Assembly (NCBI GenBank): GCA_902556405.1
Contig: CACDWF010000006.1
Span: 1 to 64,000, forward strand
DNA from: an uncultured Alphaproteobacteria bacterium
GTDB taxonomy: Bacteria; Pseudomonadota; Alphaproteobacteria; Rhodobacterales; Rhodobacteraceae
Direction: 5' to 3'
DNA length: 64,000 nt
In this document: positions 37,080 through 46,322 of the stretch, piece after piece
Position numbering within the stretch: the first letter of the stretch is position 1
Layout: every line of letters begins with the position of its first letter
Notes under the pieces: generated by a model
Database searches by the model: none
Told to the model about the DNA's origin: nothing
The model's input: only the letters and a program-made list of their open reading frames with translations
Made by a program: the position numbers and the translations under genes

Positions 37080-39926
37080 TTAGACACTACGGCTACAATA
37101 TTCTTCTATGAATCTCTTCTTGAGAAAGGGTCTTAGTAGTTTTACGGGGTGTGTAGATAGACTTAACCGTAGAGATTGATAATCTAAAATCAATTCTTCA
37201 CCTAAAGTCATATTAGGAAGATTGACGCTTTTCTCTGGTAAGTATTCTTTCTCAGAATAACCTTCAAAAAGAGCTAAAGAATTTGTTTTTTTTATAGCTT
37301 GAGCGTCCCAAAGTAATAGTCTTCTGTTTTTATTAAGAGAGTGAAAGCAATTTGCTTTAATGAGCAGCTTTATAATACTTGGGCTCAGTCTAATGCGATG
37401 CCATAAATCTTGGGGATCATTATAACCATTCCCTCTCTCCTTAATGATTTTATCGACATCATTTTTTGACAATCCTTTGATCTGCCTGAACCCCATTCGT
37501 AAACTAAGACAAGGTTCGCCGTGATTTTCTAGAGAATGGTCCCATTCGCTCTTGTTTATGCATATTTCTTTAACTTTTACCCCATGATTTTTTGCATCAC
37601 GTATTATTTGGGAAGCAGAGTAGAATCCCATCGGTTGAGAATTTAGTAAAGCGCAGGCAAAAACATCAGGATAATGATATTTTATCCAAGCCGATGCATA
37701 TACAAGAATAGCGAAGCTTGCAGCATGACTTTCAGGAAATCCGTATTCACCAAACCCCGATATCTGAGAAAAACACTTTGTAGCAAAATCCTTGTCGTAT
37801 CCATTTTTTTGCATACCATCAATAAATCTTTTTTTAAACTTACTAACAGTACCGTTTCTCTTAAACGTTGCTAATGATTTTCTCAGTCTATCAGTATCTC
37901 TCAAGGAAAATCCCGCACCTTTCATTGCAATTTGTATTGCTTGTTCTTGAAATAGTGGCACGCCAAGAGTCTTACCAAGAATTTCTTTTAGTTTTTCGGA
38001 AGGAAAAGTAACTTTTTCTTGTCCATTTCTTCTTTTTATATAGGGGTGAACCATATCCCCCTGAATTGGCCCAGGTCTGACGATGGCAACTTGTATTACC
38101 AGATCATAAAAGCATTGTGGTTTTAATCTCGGAAGGAAGTTCATTTGGGCTCTGCTTTCAACCTGAAAAACCCCTATAGTGTCCGCTTTGGAAAGCATAT
38201 TAAAGACACGTGTATCTCGATGTGGAATATTGTTTAGGCTAACTTTCCGGTTGTGATGGTTTTTTATTAAATCAAAAGATTTTTTTATACATGTCAGCAT
38301 CCCAAGAGCTAAAATATCTATCTTTAGTATACCTAAAAAGTCTATGTCATCTTTATCCCATGCTATTATACTTCTGCCTTCCATAGCAGTATTTTCAATA
38401 GATGTAATCTCATCCAAATAATCCTCAGTAATTATAAAGCCACCTACATGCTGACCTAAGTGTCTAGGGAAGCCTATCAATTGGTCGCTGAGCGCCAAAG
38501 TCTCTAATATTCTAGTATGGTCATTCTTACCTTCTAAGTTGTTATTATTGTAATGAGGTATCTTATGTCTATCCCATCCAACAATATTTTCAGCCATCGA
38601 GGATATTATTTCTTTGTTTAACCCCATTACTTTGCCCACATCTCTTATTGCTCCTTTTGCTCTGTAGTGGATGACTGTAGCGCATAAGGCAGCTCTTCTA
38701 TTTCCATACTTCCTGTAGATTTCGTCTATTATTTCCTGTCTGCGTTCATGTTCAAAATCAATATCAATGTCAGGAGGTTCGTTTCTTGCTTCTGATATGA
38801 AGCGTTCAAATACCATCGACCCAATCTCTGGGCTAACAGATGTCACTCCTAAAGAAAAACAAACTATGGAATTAGCAGCAGAGCCACGGCCTTGACACAA
38901 AATACCTCTACTTCTTGCAAATTTCACTATGTCATACACTGTGAGAAAATAAGGAGCGTATTTGAGTTTTTTTATTAACAGAAGTTCCTTTTTTACTCCC
39001 TTTAATATTTTAACAGGAATATTTTTTACATAATATTGATTTAATCCGTTAAAGGTTAGCCCGTGTAATATTGTATCGGGGTTTTCTCCTTTGACCACTT
39101 CTTTAGGGTATGTATATCTGATTTGGTCTAGAGAAAACGAACATCTATCGCTTATAAAGTTAGTGTTGTGTATCGCATCAGGATAATCTTTGAATATAGT
39201 TTTAAAATCATGGGGTGATCTCATTCTTTGCTCTGCATTAATACTTGATTCAACTCCCAGGTCATCTATGGTGCATTTCATTTTTATTGCAGATAAAGTA
39301 TCTCTGACTTTTCGTCTGGAGCCATGATGCATTAAAGGAGTACAAGACCCTATAACTCCACACTTAGCATTTTTTGCAAACTTATTGATTTTATAAAAAC
39401 GTATTTCATCCAAACCATCATATCTGGGCGCCATAACTATGTATATAGATCTACTATTATTTCTCTTGATTGTTCGGATAAATCTCAACCACTCAAGCCT
39501 CTCTGAAAGGCTATGATTTTTTTCTGAAACATGGGCTAAGAATATAATGCCATCTTGGTTTTTGAGAATGCTTTCATAGTCAATATGGCAATAACCCTTC
39601 TTCGAATTCTCTTTTCCAGTAGTTAAAACTTTACATATGTTTTTCCATCCTTGTCGTGTCTGAGCTAAGCATGTTATTTCAGTTCTATGAGTTGTGACAA
39701 TAGTAACTCCTGGTATTAGTTTTAGAGGAGAGTGGTTACTTTTAGTATCATATTCGATTTCCTTTATAGTCCTAAGCCCTCTCACTATTCCAGAAATGGA
39801 GTTTTTGTCAGCAATTGCTATAGATTTTAATCCAAATTCTATTGCTCTTTCCACATACTCTTCAGGATGGCTGGCTCCTTCTAGGAAGCTGAAATTAGAT
39901 GTTATGCAAAGCTCTGAATACGACAA
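37080..39926 (-). CDS. dnaE2: Error-prone DNA polymerase DnaE2 (ImuC), lacking the C-terminal OB region
   Basis: C-family polymerase used with ImuB for damage-induced translesion synthesis. Seen are the PHP domain (LCITSNFSFLEGASHPEEYV at the start), the polymerase acids in EPPDIDIDFEHERR and KIDILALGMLTCI, GRGSAANSIVCF, and ESHAASFAILVYASAWIKYHYP. The start is TTG at 39926: a TAG codon lies directly upstream in frame and no ATG is near. At 948 residues it is shorter than the usual length of roughly 1,050-1,100; it ends at LSLSTHPVKLLRPFLKKRF plus a few residues, where relatives continue into an OB-fold region. Genomic room for that region is taken by the convergent I78 gene. Last gene of the imuB cassette. 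Confidence 0.93.
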   Translation of the reverse strand: MSYSELCITSNFSFLEGASHPEEYVERAIEFGLKSIAIADKNSISGIVRGLRTIKEIEYDTKSNHSPLKLIPGVTIVTTHRTEITCLAQTRQGWKNICKVLTTGKENSKKGYCHIDYESILKNQDGIIFLAHVSEKNHSLSERLEWLRFIRTIKRNNSRSIYIVMAPRYDGLDEIRFYKINKFAKNAKCGVIGSCTPLMHHGSRRKVRDTLSAIKMKCTIDDLGVESSINAEQRMRSPHDFKTIFKDYPDAIHNTNFISDRCSFSLDQIRYTYPKEVVKGENPDTILHGLTFNGLNQYYVKNIPVKILKGVKKELLLIKKLKYAPYFLTVYDIVKFARSRGILCQGRGSAANSIVCFSLGVTSVSPEIGSMVFERFISEARNEPPDIDIDFEHERRQEIIDEIYRKYGNRRAALCATVIHYRAKGAIRDVGKVMGLNKEIISSMAENIVGWDRHKIPHYNNNNLEGKNDHTRILETLALSDQLIGFPRHLGQHVGGFIITEDYLDEITSIENTAMEGRSIIAWDKDDIDFLGILKIDILALGMLTCIKKSFDLIKNHHNRKVSLNNIPHRDTRVFNMLSKADTIGVFQVESRAQMNFLPRLKPQCFYDLVIQVAIVRPGPIQGDMVHPYIKRRNGQEKVTFPSEKLKEILGKTLGVPLFQEQAIQIAMKGAGFSLRDTDRLRKSLATFKRNGTVSKFKKRFIDGMQKNGYDKDFATKCFSQISGFGEYGFPESHAASFAILVYASAWIKYHYPDVFACALLNSQPMGFYSASQIIRDAKNHGVKVKEICINKSEWDHSLENHGEPCLSLRMGFRQIKGLSKNDVDKIIKERGNGYNDPQDLWHRIRLSPSIIKLLIKANCFHSLNKNRRLLLWDAQAIKKTNSLALFEGYSEKEYLPEKSVNLPNMTLGEELILDYQSLRLSLSTHPVKLLRPFLKKRFIEEYCSRSV

Positions 39927-39952
39927 CTAAAAGCTCTATCTTATTAAGCTAT

Positions 39953-40834
39953 TCAACCTGCCTTATTAGAAGACAGTTGAAAGATCATATAGTGATTGAA
40001 TTTAATAAAATTGTCAGAATTTCTTATGTTTCCATAAATTCTATCGTGTAAACGTCTACGCTTTTTCTGACTTACTATAGTCTTATAGACCAGATTAAAT
40101 AGTTTCATTTTCCAAGGATGGCTTGCTACTAAGCCTTGCTGTACTTTGTCTATTCCAACGCCAACCACATTATAAAATTTTTGCTCTATGTCTAAAGATG
40201 GAGCGACAGATTTTGTTATCTCTTTTTTCGATATAATATTTAAATCTATATCTTCAATTAGTTTCAGCATTTCTGATAAAGGATGTCCTCCTCCTGGTCT
40301 TCTGTTGTGACTGCTATGCTTGACCTCAGAGCGGAAGCAATCGGCAACTAATATTTGCCCGTCTTTGCTTAGTAATCCTTTAGCTTTTCTTAATGCAATT
40401 TTTGCGGAAATATATTGAAAGCTTTCTGAAAATAGACACAAGTCAAATTTCTGATCTTTTTTGGGTTCATAATCTTCAAACTTTATATTATGAACTTTGG
40501 CTTTGTTGTTTGTGTTTTCTAAACATCGTTGGCTTAGTATATCGCTAGGTACAATAACAGTGACGCTATGGCCAAAGGAGATTAACTTCTTCGCTGTTTC
40601 TCCAGCGCCTCCACCAATATCAAGGATCTTCAGCTTTTTCTTTTTTGGAAAGTATTTGAACAGTAGTTTTGTATACTGTTCTTGAGCCTTACCCAAATTC
40701 TCAAGACAAGGATCTAGGTTATCCCAAACGCCATAGTGCATGTTCTCTTTCCCAGTAACAAATTTTGCTACTGCTAAAGAAACCTCAAGCCCAAGAGCTT
40801 TAGTATCTAATGCGTTATTTTTTTGAAATTGCAT
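39953..40834 (-). CDS. Class I SAM-dependent methyltransferase within the imuB-dnaE2 cassette
   Basis: A 293-residue protein with a Rossmann methyltransferase core: motif I ILDIGGGAGETAKKL (about 70-84), acidic turn region VTVIVPSDI, motif FDLCLFSESFQYIS, and GLLSKDGQILVADCF. A conserved-looking MHYGVWDNLDP precedes the core, recalling small-molecule N- or C-methyltransferases with an HYG-x-W segment. The C-terminal third is basic (VSQKKRRRLHDRIYGN). It is 21 bp after imuB and 26 bp before dnaE2, so it is almost certainly co-transcribed with the mutasome genes. I do not know its substrate; a role in DNA damage is inferred from position only. Confidence 0.82.
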   Translation of the reverse strand: MQFQKNNALDTKALGLEVSLAVAKFVTGKENMHYGVWDNLDPCLENLGKAQEQYTKLLFKYFPKKKKLKILDIGGGAGETAKKLISFGHSVTVIVPSDILSQRCLENTNNKAKVHNIKFEDYEPKKDQKFDLCLFSESFQYISAKIALRKAKGLLSKDGQILVADCFRSEVKHSSHNRRPGGGHPLSEMLKLIEDIDLNIISKKEITKSVAPSLDIEQKFYNVVGVGIDKVQQGLVASHPWKMKLFNLVYKTIVSQKKRRRLHDRIYGNIRNSDNFIKFNHYMIFQLSSNKAG

Positions 40835-40855
40835 CCTTATTCACAGCCTAAATTA

Positions 40856-42544
40856 CTAACAAAAATTACCATGTACAAACCATCTGTTTTCTGAGACCTT
40901 ATTCTTTTCTTCAAATATCCACAACCTTGCGCCACATGTTGTTGTCACTTCCCAATAGTCGCGTAATCCAAAATTTGTTCCTTTATCCTTGTTCCACCAT
41001 TCAGACGCTATCCTTTCAGGCCCACGTACATAGAAGGTTTTATACTTTTTTCCTCTCCAACTAAATTGATTCAGATGGTCATCTCTATACAAAGTAGCAT
41101 TAATGAGATCTGGTGAATATAAAAGTATTGGTCTTATAAATTTACTTTTCTCCCATTGATTACCTGTTTTTCTTTTTGTTTTAAATTCATCTAAAGAAAA
41201 GGTTTTCTCTGGTATGTGACTATGGTGTTGCACGAAATATTTTACCTTATTTTTCCCTAACCTAGCTTCAATTCTGGCCATCAATAAACTTATTTTTTCT
41301 TCCTTATCTAGATATTTAGAAGTGTAATCTCCACCGGGGATATTTATAGCTATTTGTCTTTCTCTTGCTTCTTCAATATGTACCCCCTCGAGGATTATTG
41401 CTTCTATATTTTTGAGATTTTTAATAGTCTTGAGTTTTTCTAGCATTACCAGCTCTATTTTGGCTTTGTCTTGTGTGGGGCTGCTGAAGTTTATCTCTAT
41501 AAGTATTTTGTCGTATGGTGGAAATTTAATATTACACCTTCTAACTAGCTTCTTATTTTTCTCGAGTTTATCACATAGTCTCTTAATAAGGATTTTAATG
41601 AATTCACTTATACCCTGAAGGGTTATCTCTTCTAAGAACAGTTCTGTTGAAAAGGAATATTTTTCTTCCAAGACAATTTTATTGAATAATTCTGTTTCTT
41701 TGCCCAAAACTTGCCGTACTCTTTTGGTTATATGATTGCCAAATCTTCTATTAATAGAAGTCGAATCTATGTTTATTAGATCTCCAACTTTGTAGATACC
41801 AAATAAATTTAATAGATTTACATCTGTACTTTCTATATTCAACGCTTCCACTGGTAAGGAAATAAGAGCTTTTTCTGTTGTATCATTATCAATTATTCTA
41901 GATTCATATATAGAGTCATCAACAGAATAGCCTGTATTAAAGATAGATAATTTCTTTTGCAAATTCTCGGTATCTCTGTCGCTAGGAATTTTAATCCTTG
42001 TAGCTCTACTTTGATCATTGATTATTTTTCTAAGATTTACTCTTGGTTTTTTTTGATTGGAACTATTTTGGAATCTTGCTATTGCCCAAGCGGCTCCCTG
42101 AGTTCCCGCAATCCCTATAATGCTGAGTATATTAATTTTAGAAAAATGAGTTGTTAGTTGATGTATAAAGTCTTCCTCTTTCCCCGTGAATTTCTCGCAT
42201 CCTGTTATATCAAGCATCAAGCTATCATAGCCATCTAATCTTACAAGAGGCGTAAATTGATATGTGAAACTAAAAAGTTTAATTAGTTTTTTTTTAAGAT
42301 CCGAATGTTGAACTATTTTACTAATCACATGAGGGTTTAATGTCAGAGTTTCCTTAGTAGACATTCCAGCGCATATATTTAGCTTTTTAGCTAATCTATT
42401 TGCGCATATTATTTCTTCCCCTTCAGAAAAAGAAACAACTAGAGGTAATGAATCTAACAAGGGTTCTTTAGATAATATTGTCTCTAATGGTAACTGTGGA
42501 AACCAAATGGAAGCGAATCTATTTTTCAATTTTATTTTGTTCAT
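40856..42544 (-). CDS. imuB: ImuB-like Y-family DNA polymerase homologue
   Basis: Catalytically defective Y-family protein that links the DnaE2 polymerase to the sliding clamp. The 562 residues start with RFASIWFPQLPLETIL, where active Y-family polymerases have acidic D-x-D residues; then YDSLMLDITGCEKFTG, a helix-hairpin-helix-like FGIYKVGDLINIDSTSINRRFG, and the ImuB-specific C-terminus FSWRGKKYKTFYVRGPERIASEWW ... GLRDYWEVTT ... NRWFVHGNFC. A possible degenerate clamp-binding QIAINI lies in the linker. An SOS box overlaps its ATG. It is the first gene of a cassette; imuA, the usual upstream partner, is not in the 228-bp gap to fabA. Confidence 0.93.
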   Translation of the reverse strand: MNKIKLKNRFASIWFPQLPLETILSKEPLLDSLPLVVSFSEGEEIICANRLAKKLNICAGMSTKETLTLNPHVISKIVQHSDLKKKLIKLFSFTYQFTPLVRLDGYDSLMLDITGCEKFTGKEEDFIHQLTTHFSKINILSIIGIAGTQGAAWAIARFQNSSNQKKPRVNLRKIINDQSRATRIKIPSDRDTENLQKKLSIFNTGYSVDDSIYESRIIDNDTTEKALISLPVEALNIESTDVNLLNLFGIYKVGDLINIDSTSINRRFGNHITKRVRQVLGKETELFNKIVLEEKYSFSTELFLEEITLQGISEFIKILIKRLCDKLEKNKKLVRRCNIKFPPYDKILIEINFSSPTQDKAKIELVMLEKLKTIKNLKNIEAIILEGVHIEEARERQIAINIPGGDYTSKYLDKEEKISLLMARIEARLGKNKVKYFVQHHSHIPEKTFSLDEFKTKRKTGNQWEKSKFIRPILLYSPDLINATLYRDDHLNQFSWRGKKYKTFYVRGPERIASEWWNKDKGTNFGLRDYWEVTTTCGARLWIFEEKNKVSENRWFVHGNFC

Positions 42545-42553
42545 GTTTTGTTC
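42539..42553 (-). promoter_or_regulatory. SOS (LexA) box GTTC-N7-GTTC overlapping the imuB start
   Basis: On the plus strand the sequence reads GTTCATGTTTTGTTC, a perfect match to the alphaproteobacterial LexA consensus GTTC-N7-GTTC (GAAC-N7-GAAC on the imuB coding strand). It overlaps the imuB ATG (42542-42544). A possible imuB promoter lies just upstream (TTGAGT, 17 bp, TACCAT), so a bound LexA would sit at or just after the transcription start. Mutasome genes are classical SOS genes in this class, which makes the match biologically sensible. Confidence 0.8.
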
Positions 42554-42741
42554 TTTTTAATGGTAAACAAATGAAAAGTCCAACTCAATTTTGTACTTTG
42601 TCGTACAGCAGATATGAAAATTATTTTACCTATCTTTTGTAAACATACCCTGATAGGATTTTCGTTGATAATTTTGTGACAGAAGATAATGATCAAAAAA
42701 AAGAATATTTTTTGAAGCATTAATAGAATTTGATTTGTATG

Positions 42742-42757
42742 ATACTAAAAATAGTAT
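42742..42757. promoter_or_regulatory. Inverted repeat ATACTA-AAAA-TAGTAT before fabA
   Basis: A perfect 6-bp inverted repeat with a 4-A centre ends 15 bp before the fabA ATG. It is well placed for an operator overlapping the fabA promoter or leader. It may also be a weak hairpin in the mRNA leader. In many Rhodobacterales an irr-type regulator gene precedes fabA, but none is present here, and I do not recognise this palindrome as a known site. Confidence 0.35.
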
Positions 42758-42772
42758 AGTAAAAAGAACACT

Positions 42773-43279
42773 ATGATATCCAGAAAAAATAAGTTTGATT
42801 ACGATGAGCTAATATCATGCGCTAAGGGAAAGCTGTTCGGAGTAGGTAACCCTCAACTTCCAATGCCTCCTATGCTAATGATTGATAGGGTAACAGAGAT
42901 ATCAGATGATGGCGGTGAACATAACAAAGGACATGTGATTGCGGAGTTCGACATAAATCCAAAATTGTGGTTTTTTGAATGTCATTTTGAGGGAGATCCC
43001 GTAATGCCAGGGTGTCTGGGTTTAGACGCATTATGGCAACTAACTGGATTTAATCTAGGATGGAGAGAAATGACAGGTCGAGGCAGAGCTCTAGGTGTGG
43101 GTGAGGTAAAGTTTACAGGAATGGTAACACCAGATATAAAACTTGTGAGATACGAAGTAAATTTTACAAGAGTTATTGATAGAAAGTTAAAGTTAGGCAT
43201 GGCTAATGGAACTATGTATGCAGATAATGAAAAAATATATTCAGCTGAAAATATGAAGGTAGGTTTGTTTCAGAGCTAA
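42773..43279 (+). CDS. fabA: 3-hydroxydecanoyl-ACP dehydratase/isomerase
   Basis: Hot-dog enzyme of type II fatty acid synthesis that dehydrates 3-hydroxydecanoyl-ACP and isomerises trans-2- to cis-3-decenoyl-ACP, the branch point to unsaturated fatty acids. It has 168 residues; catalytic His71 in WFFECHFEGDPVMPG and Asp85 in CLGLDALWQLTGF are present, as is the N-terminal LPMPPMLMIDRVTEISDDGG. It is the first gene of fabA-fabB-fabI. Confidence 0.97.
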   Translation: MISRKNKFDYDELISCAKGKLFGVGNPQLPMPPMLMIDRVTEISDDGGEHNKGHVIAEFDINPKLWFFECHFEGDPVMPGCLGLDALWQLTGFNLGWREMTGRGRALGVGEVKFTGMVTPDIKLVRYEVNFTRVIDRKLKLGMANGTMYADNEKIYSAENMKVGLFQS

Positions 43280-43307
43280 CCTATTTCTATAGGAGAAAAG
43301 TACGATC

Positions 43308-44534
43308 ATGCGTCGAGCAGTTATTACAGGTTTAGGAATTGTTTCATGTATCGGTATTGATAAGAAGTCAGTAGAAGAGAGTCTTAGAAAAGGAACTTCT
43401 GGTATAAGCAAAAGTCTAGACTATGAAGAACATGGATTCAGAAGTAGAGTGCATGGAAAACCAGATATCAATATAGAGGATTTTATAGATAAAAGGCAGC
43501 TAAGATTTATGGGAGATGGTGCAGCCTTTAACTTTATAGCCATGCAACAAGCTATCGACGATAGCGGGCTAGAGGAAAAAGAAGTTTCTAATGAAAGAAC
43601 AGGTCTTATTGTTGGATCAGGAGGACCTTCGACAAAAAACTTATTTTCTGCACATAGAACTGTAATAGAAAAAGGTAGCCCTAAGAGGATGGGACCATTT
43701 ATGGTTACAAGGGGTATGTCATCTACAAACTCAGCTTGTATAGCTACTCCTTTCAAAATAAAAGGTGTTAACTATTCTATAACTTCAGCTTGTTCAACCT
43801 CTGCCCATTGTATAGGAAATGCTGTTGAGCAAATACAGCTAAACAAGCAAGATGTAGTATTTGCGGGTGGGGGAGAAGAGTTGGACTGGACGCTCTCTTG
43901 TCTTTTTGATGCTATGGGTGCAATGTCCAGCAAATATAATGATACTCCAGAAAACGCTTCAAGAGCTTTCGACAGAGATAGAGATGGCTTTGTTATTGCA
44001 GGTGGGGGCGGAGTAGTTGTCGTAGAGGAGTTAAACCACGCTATTGCCAGAGGAGCAAAAATATATGCTGAAGTCACAGGTTATGGCGCAACCTCCGATG
44101 GTTATGATATGGTAGCGCCATCAGGTGAAGGAGCTGAGAGATCGATGAGATTAGCTTTGACCTCTTTGAACGGTAGAGAGGTTAATTACATTAATGCACA
44201 TGGTACTTCAACTCCAGCAGGAGATGTCACTGAGATACAAGCGGTTAGAAATGTATTCGCTGAAGAAAAACAACCTTTAGTTGCTTCCACGAAATCACTT
44301 ACTGGTCATAGTCTTGGTGCCGCAGGTGTCCAAGAAGCTATTTATTCACTGATTATGATGGAAAATAACTTTATATCGGCAAGTGCTAATGTTTTTAATT
44401 TGGATGAAGAAATCAATTCTAATGAAGTGGCTACTGGATTGGTAGAAGAAATTGAATTGGATACTGTTTTATCGAATAGCTTTGGTTTTGGAGGTACCAA
44501 TGCCTCAATAGCATTAAGCAAGTATACTGGTTAA
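43308..44534 (+). CDS. fabB: 3-oxoacyl-ACP synthase I
   Basis: Condensing enzyme KAS I that elongates the cis-3-decenoyl-ACP made by FabA and so commits carbon to unsaturated fatty acids. The 408 residues contain the catalytic Cys162 in [20 protein letters not shown] and the two His residues in [14 protein letters not shown] and [14 protein letters not shown], with the C-terminal [12 protein letters not shown] loop. AGGAG lies about 8 nt before the ATG. It is 28 bp after fabA and 5 bp before the proposed fabI start. Confidence 0.97.
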   Translation: MRRAVITGLGIVSCIGIDKKSVEESLRKGTSGISKSLDYEEHGFRSRVHGKPDINIEDFIDKRQLRFMGDGAAFNFIAMQQAIDDSGLEEKEVSNERTGLIVGSGGPSTKNLFSAHRTVIEKGSPKRMGPFMVTRGMSSTNSACIATPFKIKGVNYSITSACSTSAHCIGNAVEQIQLNKQDVVFAGGGEELDWTLSCLFDAMGAMSSKYNDTPENASRAFDRDRDGFVIAGGGGVVVVEELNHAIARGAKIYAEVTGYGATSDGYDMVAPSGEGAERSMRLALTSLNGREVNYINAHGTSTPAGDVTEIQAVRNVFAEEKQPLVASTKSLTGHSLGAAGVQEAIYSLIMMENNFISASANVFNLDEEINSNEVATGLVEEIELDTVLSNSFGFGGTNASIALSKYTG

Positions 44535-44539
44535 TTTCT

Positions 44540-45337
44540 TTGTCAGGCCTTATGAAAAATAAAAAAGGTTTGGTTATGGGTGTAGCCAACCAAAAGTCCA
44601 TTGCATGGGGAATAGCTGAAGTATTATGTGCAGAAGGAGCATCTTTAGCATTAACTTATCAGGGTGAAAACTTTAAAAAGAGAGTAGAGCCATTGGCCGA
44701 GAGTATAGGCTCAAAGCTTATATTCGATGTTGATGTCACAGATGAAAGTTCCATAGATAAATGTTTTAACCATTTATCAAAGGAGTGGGGATCGCTAGAT
44801 TTTGTAGTACATGCGCTTGCTTTTTCTGACAAATCTGAACTATCTGGTAGGTTTATCAATACTTCGAGGCAGAATTTTTTAAATTCTCTGGATATATCTT
44901 GTTTCAGCCTAATTGATGTCTCAAAGCGATGCTCTACTCTCATGAAACAAGGTGGAGCGATTTTAACGCTGAGTTATTTAGGTTCGCAAAGAGTTACTCC
45001 AAACTATAATGTGATGGGAGTAGCAAAAGCCGCTTTGGAATCATCGGTTAGATATCTTGCAAGTGATTTGGGAGAAGATGGGATTAGAGTGAATGCTATT
45101 AGCGCCGGACCAATGAAAACACTTGCGGGAGCTGCTATAGGTGGAGCGAGAAGAGTTTTCCGTCTTTCCGAGCAAAATTCTCCCTTAAAGTCAAATCCAA
45201 CATTAAAATCAGTAGGGGGCACAGCTGCGTTTTTACTGAGTGATTATGCATTGCATGTTTCTGGGGAAGTAATCTTTGTAGACGGTGGTTACCATGTTAT
45301 GGGTATGCCCAAATTAGATAATATCGAGAAGGCATGA
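44540..45337 (+). CDS. fabI: Enoyl-ACP reductase (NADH), FabI type
   Basis: Short-chain dehydrogenase reducing trans-2-enoyl-ACP, the last step of each elongation cycle. Seen are the nucleotide motif GLVMGVANQKSIAWGIA and the FabI catalytic pair Y156-x6-K163 in PNYNVMGVAKAALESSVRYL, plus LSYLGSQR with the upstream Tyr146. The start is uncertain: TTG at 44540 yields MSGLMKNKKG, which aligns with relatives and puts Tyr/Lys at 156/163, but has no ribosome site; ATG at 44552 has only a close AGG. Third gene of the fabA-fabB-fabI operon. Confidence 0.94.
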   Translation: MSGLMKNKKGLVMGVANQKSIAWGIAEVLCAEGASLALTYQGENFKKRVEPLAESIGSKLIFDVDVTDESSIDKCFNHLSKEWGSLDFVVHALAFSDKSELSGRFINTSRQNFLNSLDISCFSLIDVSKRCSTLMKQGGAILTLSYLGSQRVTPNYNVMGVAKAALESSVRYLASDLGEDGIRVNAISAGPMKTLAGAAIGGARRVFRLSEQNSPLKSNPTLKSVGGTAAFLLSDYALHVSGEVIFVDGGYHVMGMPKLDNIEKA

Positions 45338-45338
45338 G

Positions 45339-46322
45339 TTGGTAGATTTCTCTCTTATTTCTGATACTTACGATAAAATCCATCAGCATTTAGTTGAAAC
45401 GCCTTTACTAGAATCACCTTTCTTAAGTGAACGACTAAATAAGCGTGTTTTCATCAAAGCTGAGTGCCTACAAAAAACAGGTTCTTTTAAATATAGAGGA
45501 AGTTGGTCTTCTTTTGTGAATAATGACTTCGAAGACTTAAAAAAGGGTGTATTGGCCTACTCTTCGGGAAATCATGCCCAAGGCGTAGCAGCCGTTGCAA
45601 ATCAACTCAAAATCCAAGCAACAATCGTTATGCCAAAGGATGCTCCTAGACTTAAGATAAAAAATACACAGTCATATGGAGCTAATGTAATCTTTTACGA
45701 TCGAATAAAAGAAAGTAGAGAAGAGATTGGTGAAAAGCTGCAGAAAGAAAAAAATTTAAAGCTTATACGACCCTATGATGATCCCTTTGTAATTGCTGGA
45801 CAAGGCTCTCTGGGAATTGAGCTAATCAATCAAGCAAAAAGGATGAAATTAGATGCGGCAGATGTACTAGTTTGTTGTGGAGGAGGTGGATTAGCTTCAG
45901 GTATTAGTTTAGCTTTTCAGGGATTAAACGAGAATTTTAAGGTTAGAACTTGTGAGCCTGAAAATTTTGACGATATGGCTAGATCATTAAAGCAAAAGAG
46001 TAGAGTAACGAATAAGGCGATGGATGGATCTATTTGCGATGCTATTTTGACTCCCACGCCGGGAGAGTTAACTTTTGAAATTCTTAAAAAGTATGCGGCT
46101 CCTGGTCTAGTTGCCAGCGATGAGCAAGTCCTTGAGGCAATGAGCGTGTTATTTTTGTACCATAATCTAGTTGCTGAGCCTGGAGGTGCTATCTCACTAG
46201 CAGCAGCATTAAATCAGTATGAAAAAATTGATACAGATGTGCTTATCATTGTCTGTACCGGTGGAAACGTAGATCCAGTTATTTTTTCAAGAGCTTTAGA
46301 TTTAATTGATTTCAAAGATTAA
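45339..46322 (+). CDS. Threonine/serine dehydratase-like PLP enzyme
   Basis: Fold-type II PLP enzyme, 327 residues. The Schiff-base lysine lies in KAECLQKTGSFKYRGSW, the substrate loop is SSGNHAQGVAAVA, the phosphate-binding glycine loop is VCCGGGGLASGI, and CTGGNVDP is near the end. There is no C-terminal regulatory ACT domain, so it belongs with catabolic threonine dehydratases and serine racemases rather than biosynthetic IlvA. The TTG at 45339 is the start: GAGAAGG inside the end of fabI lies 6 nt upstream, and fabI's TGA overlaps this site. It may be co-transcribed with fabI. Confidence 0.88.
   Translation: MVDFSLISDTYDKIHQHLVETPLLESPFLSERLNKRVFIKAECLQKTGSFKYRGSWSSFVNNDFEDLKKGVLAYSSGNHAQGVAAVANQLKIQATIVMPKDAPRLKIKNTQSYGANVIFYDRIKESREEIGEKLQKEKNLKLIRPYDDPFVIAGQGSLGIELINQAKRMKLDAADVLVCCGGGGLASGISLAFQGLNENFKVRTCEPENFDDMARSLKQKSRVTNKAMDGSICDAILTPTPGELTFEILKKYAAPGLVASDEQVLEAMSVLFLYHNLVAEPGGAISLAAALNQYEKIDTDVLIIVCTGGNVDPVIFSRALDLIDFKD

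Noticed and set aside
42590-42610. GTAC-N6-GTAC upstream of imuB as an additional LexA site
   Set aside because: It does not match GTTC-N7-GTTC in sequence or spacing; the box overlapping the imuB start is the proper match.
42545-42772. A short imuA or irr gene between imuB and fabA
   Set aside because: Only 228 bp are available and no frame shows RecA-like or Fur-like motifs; it appears to be regulatory DNA only.
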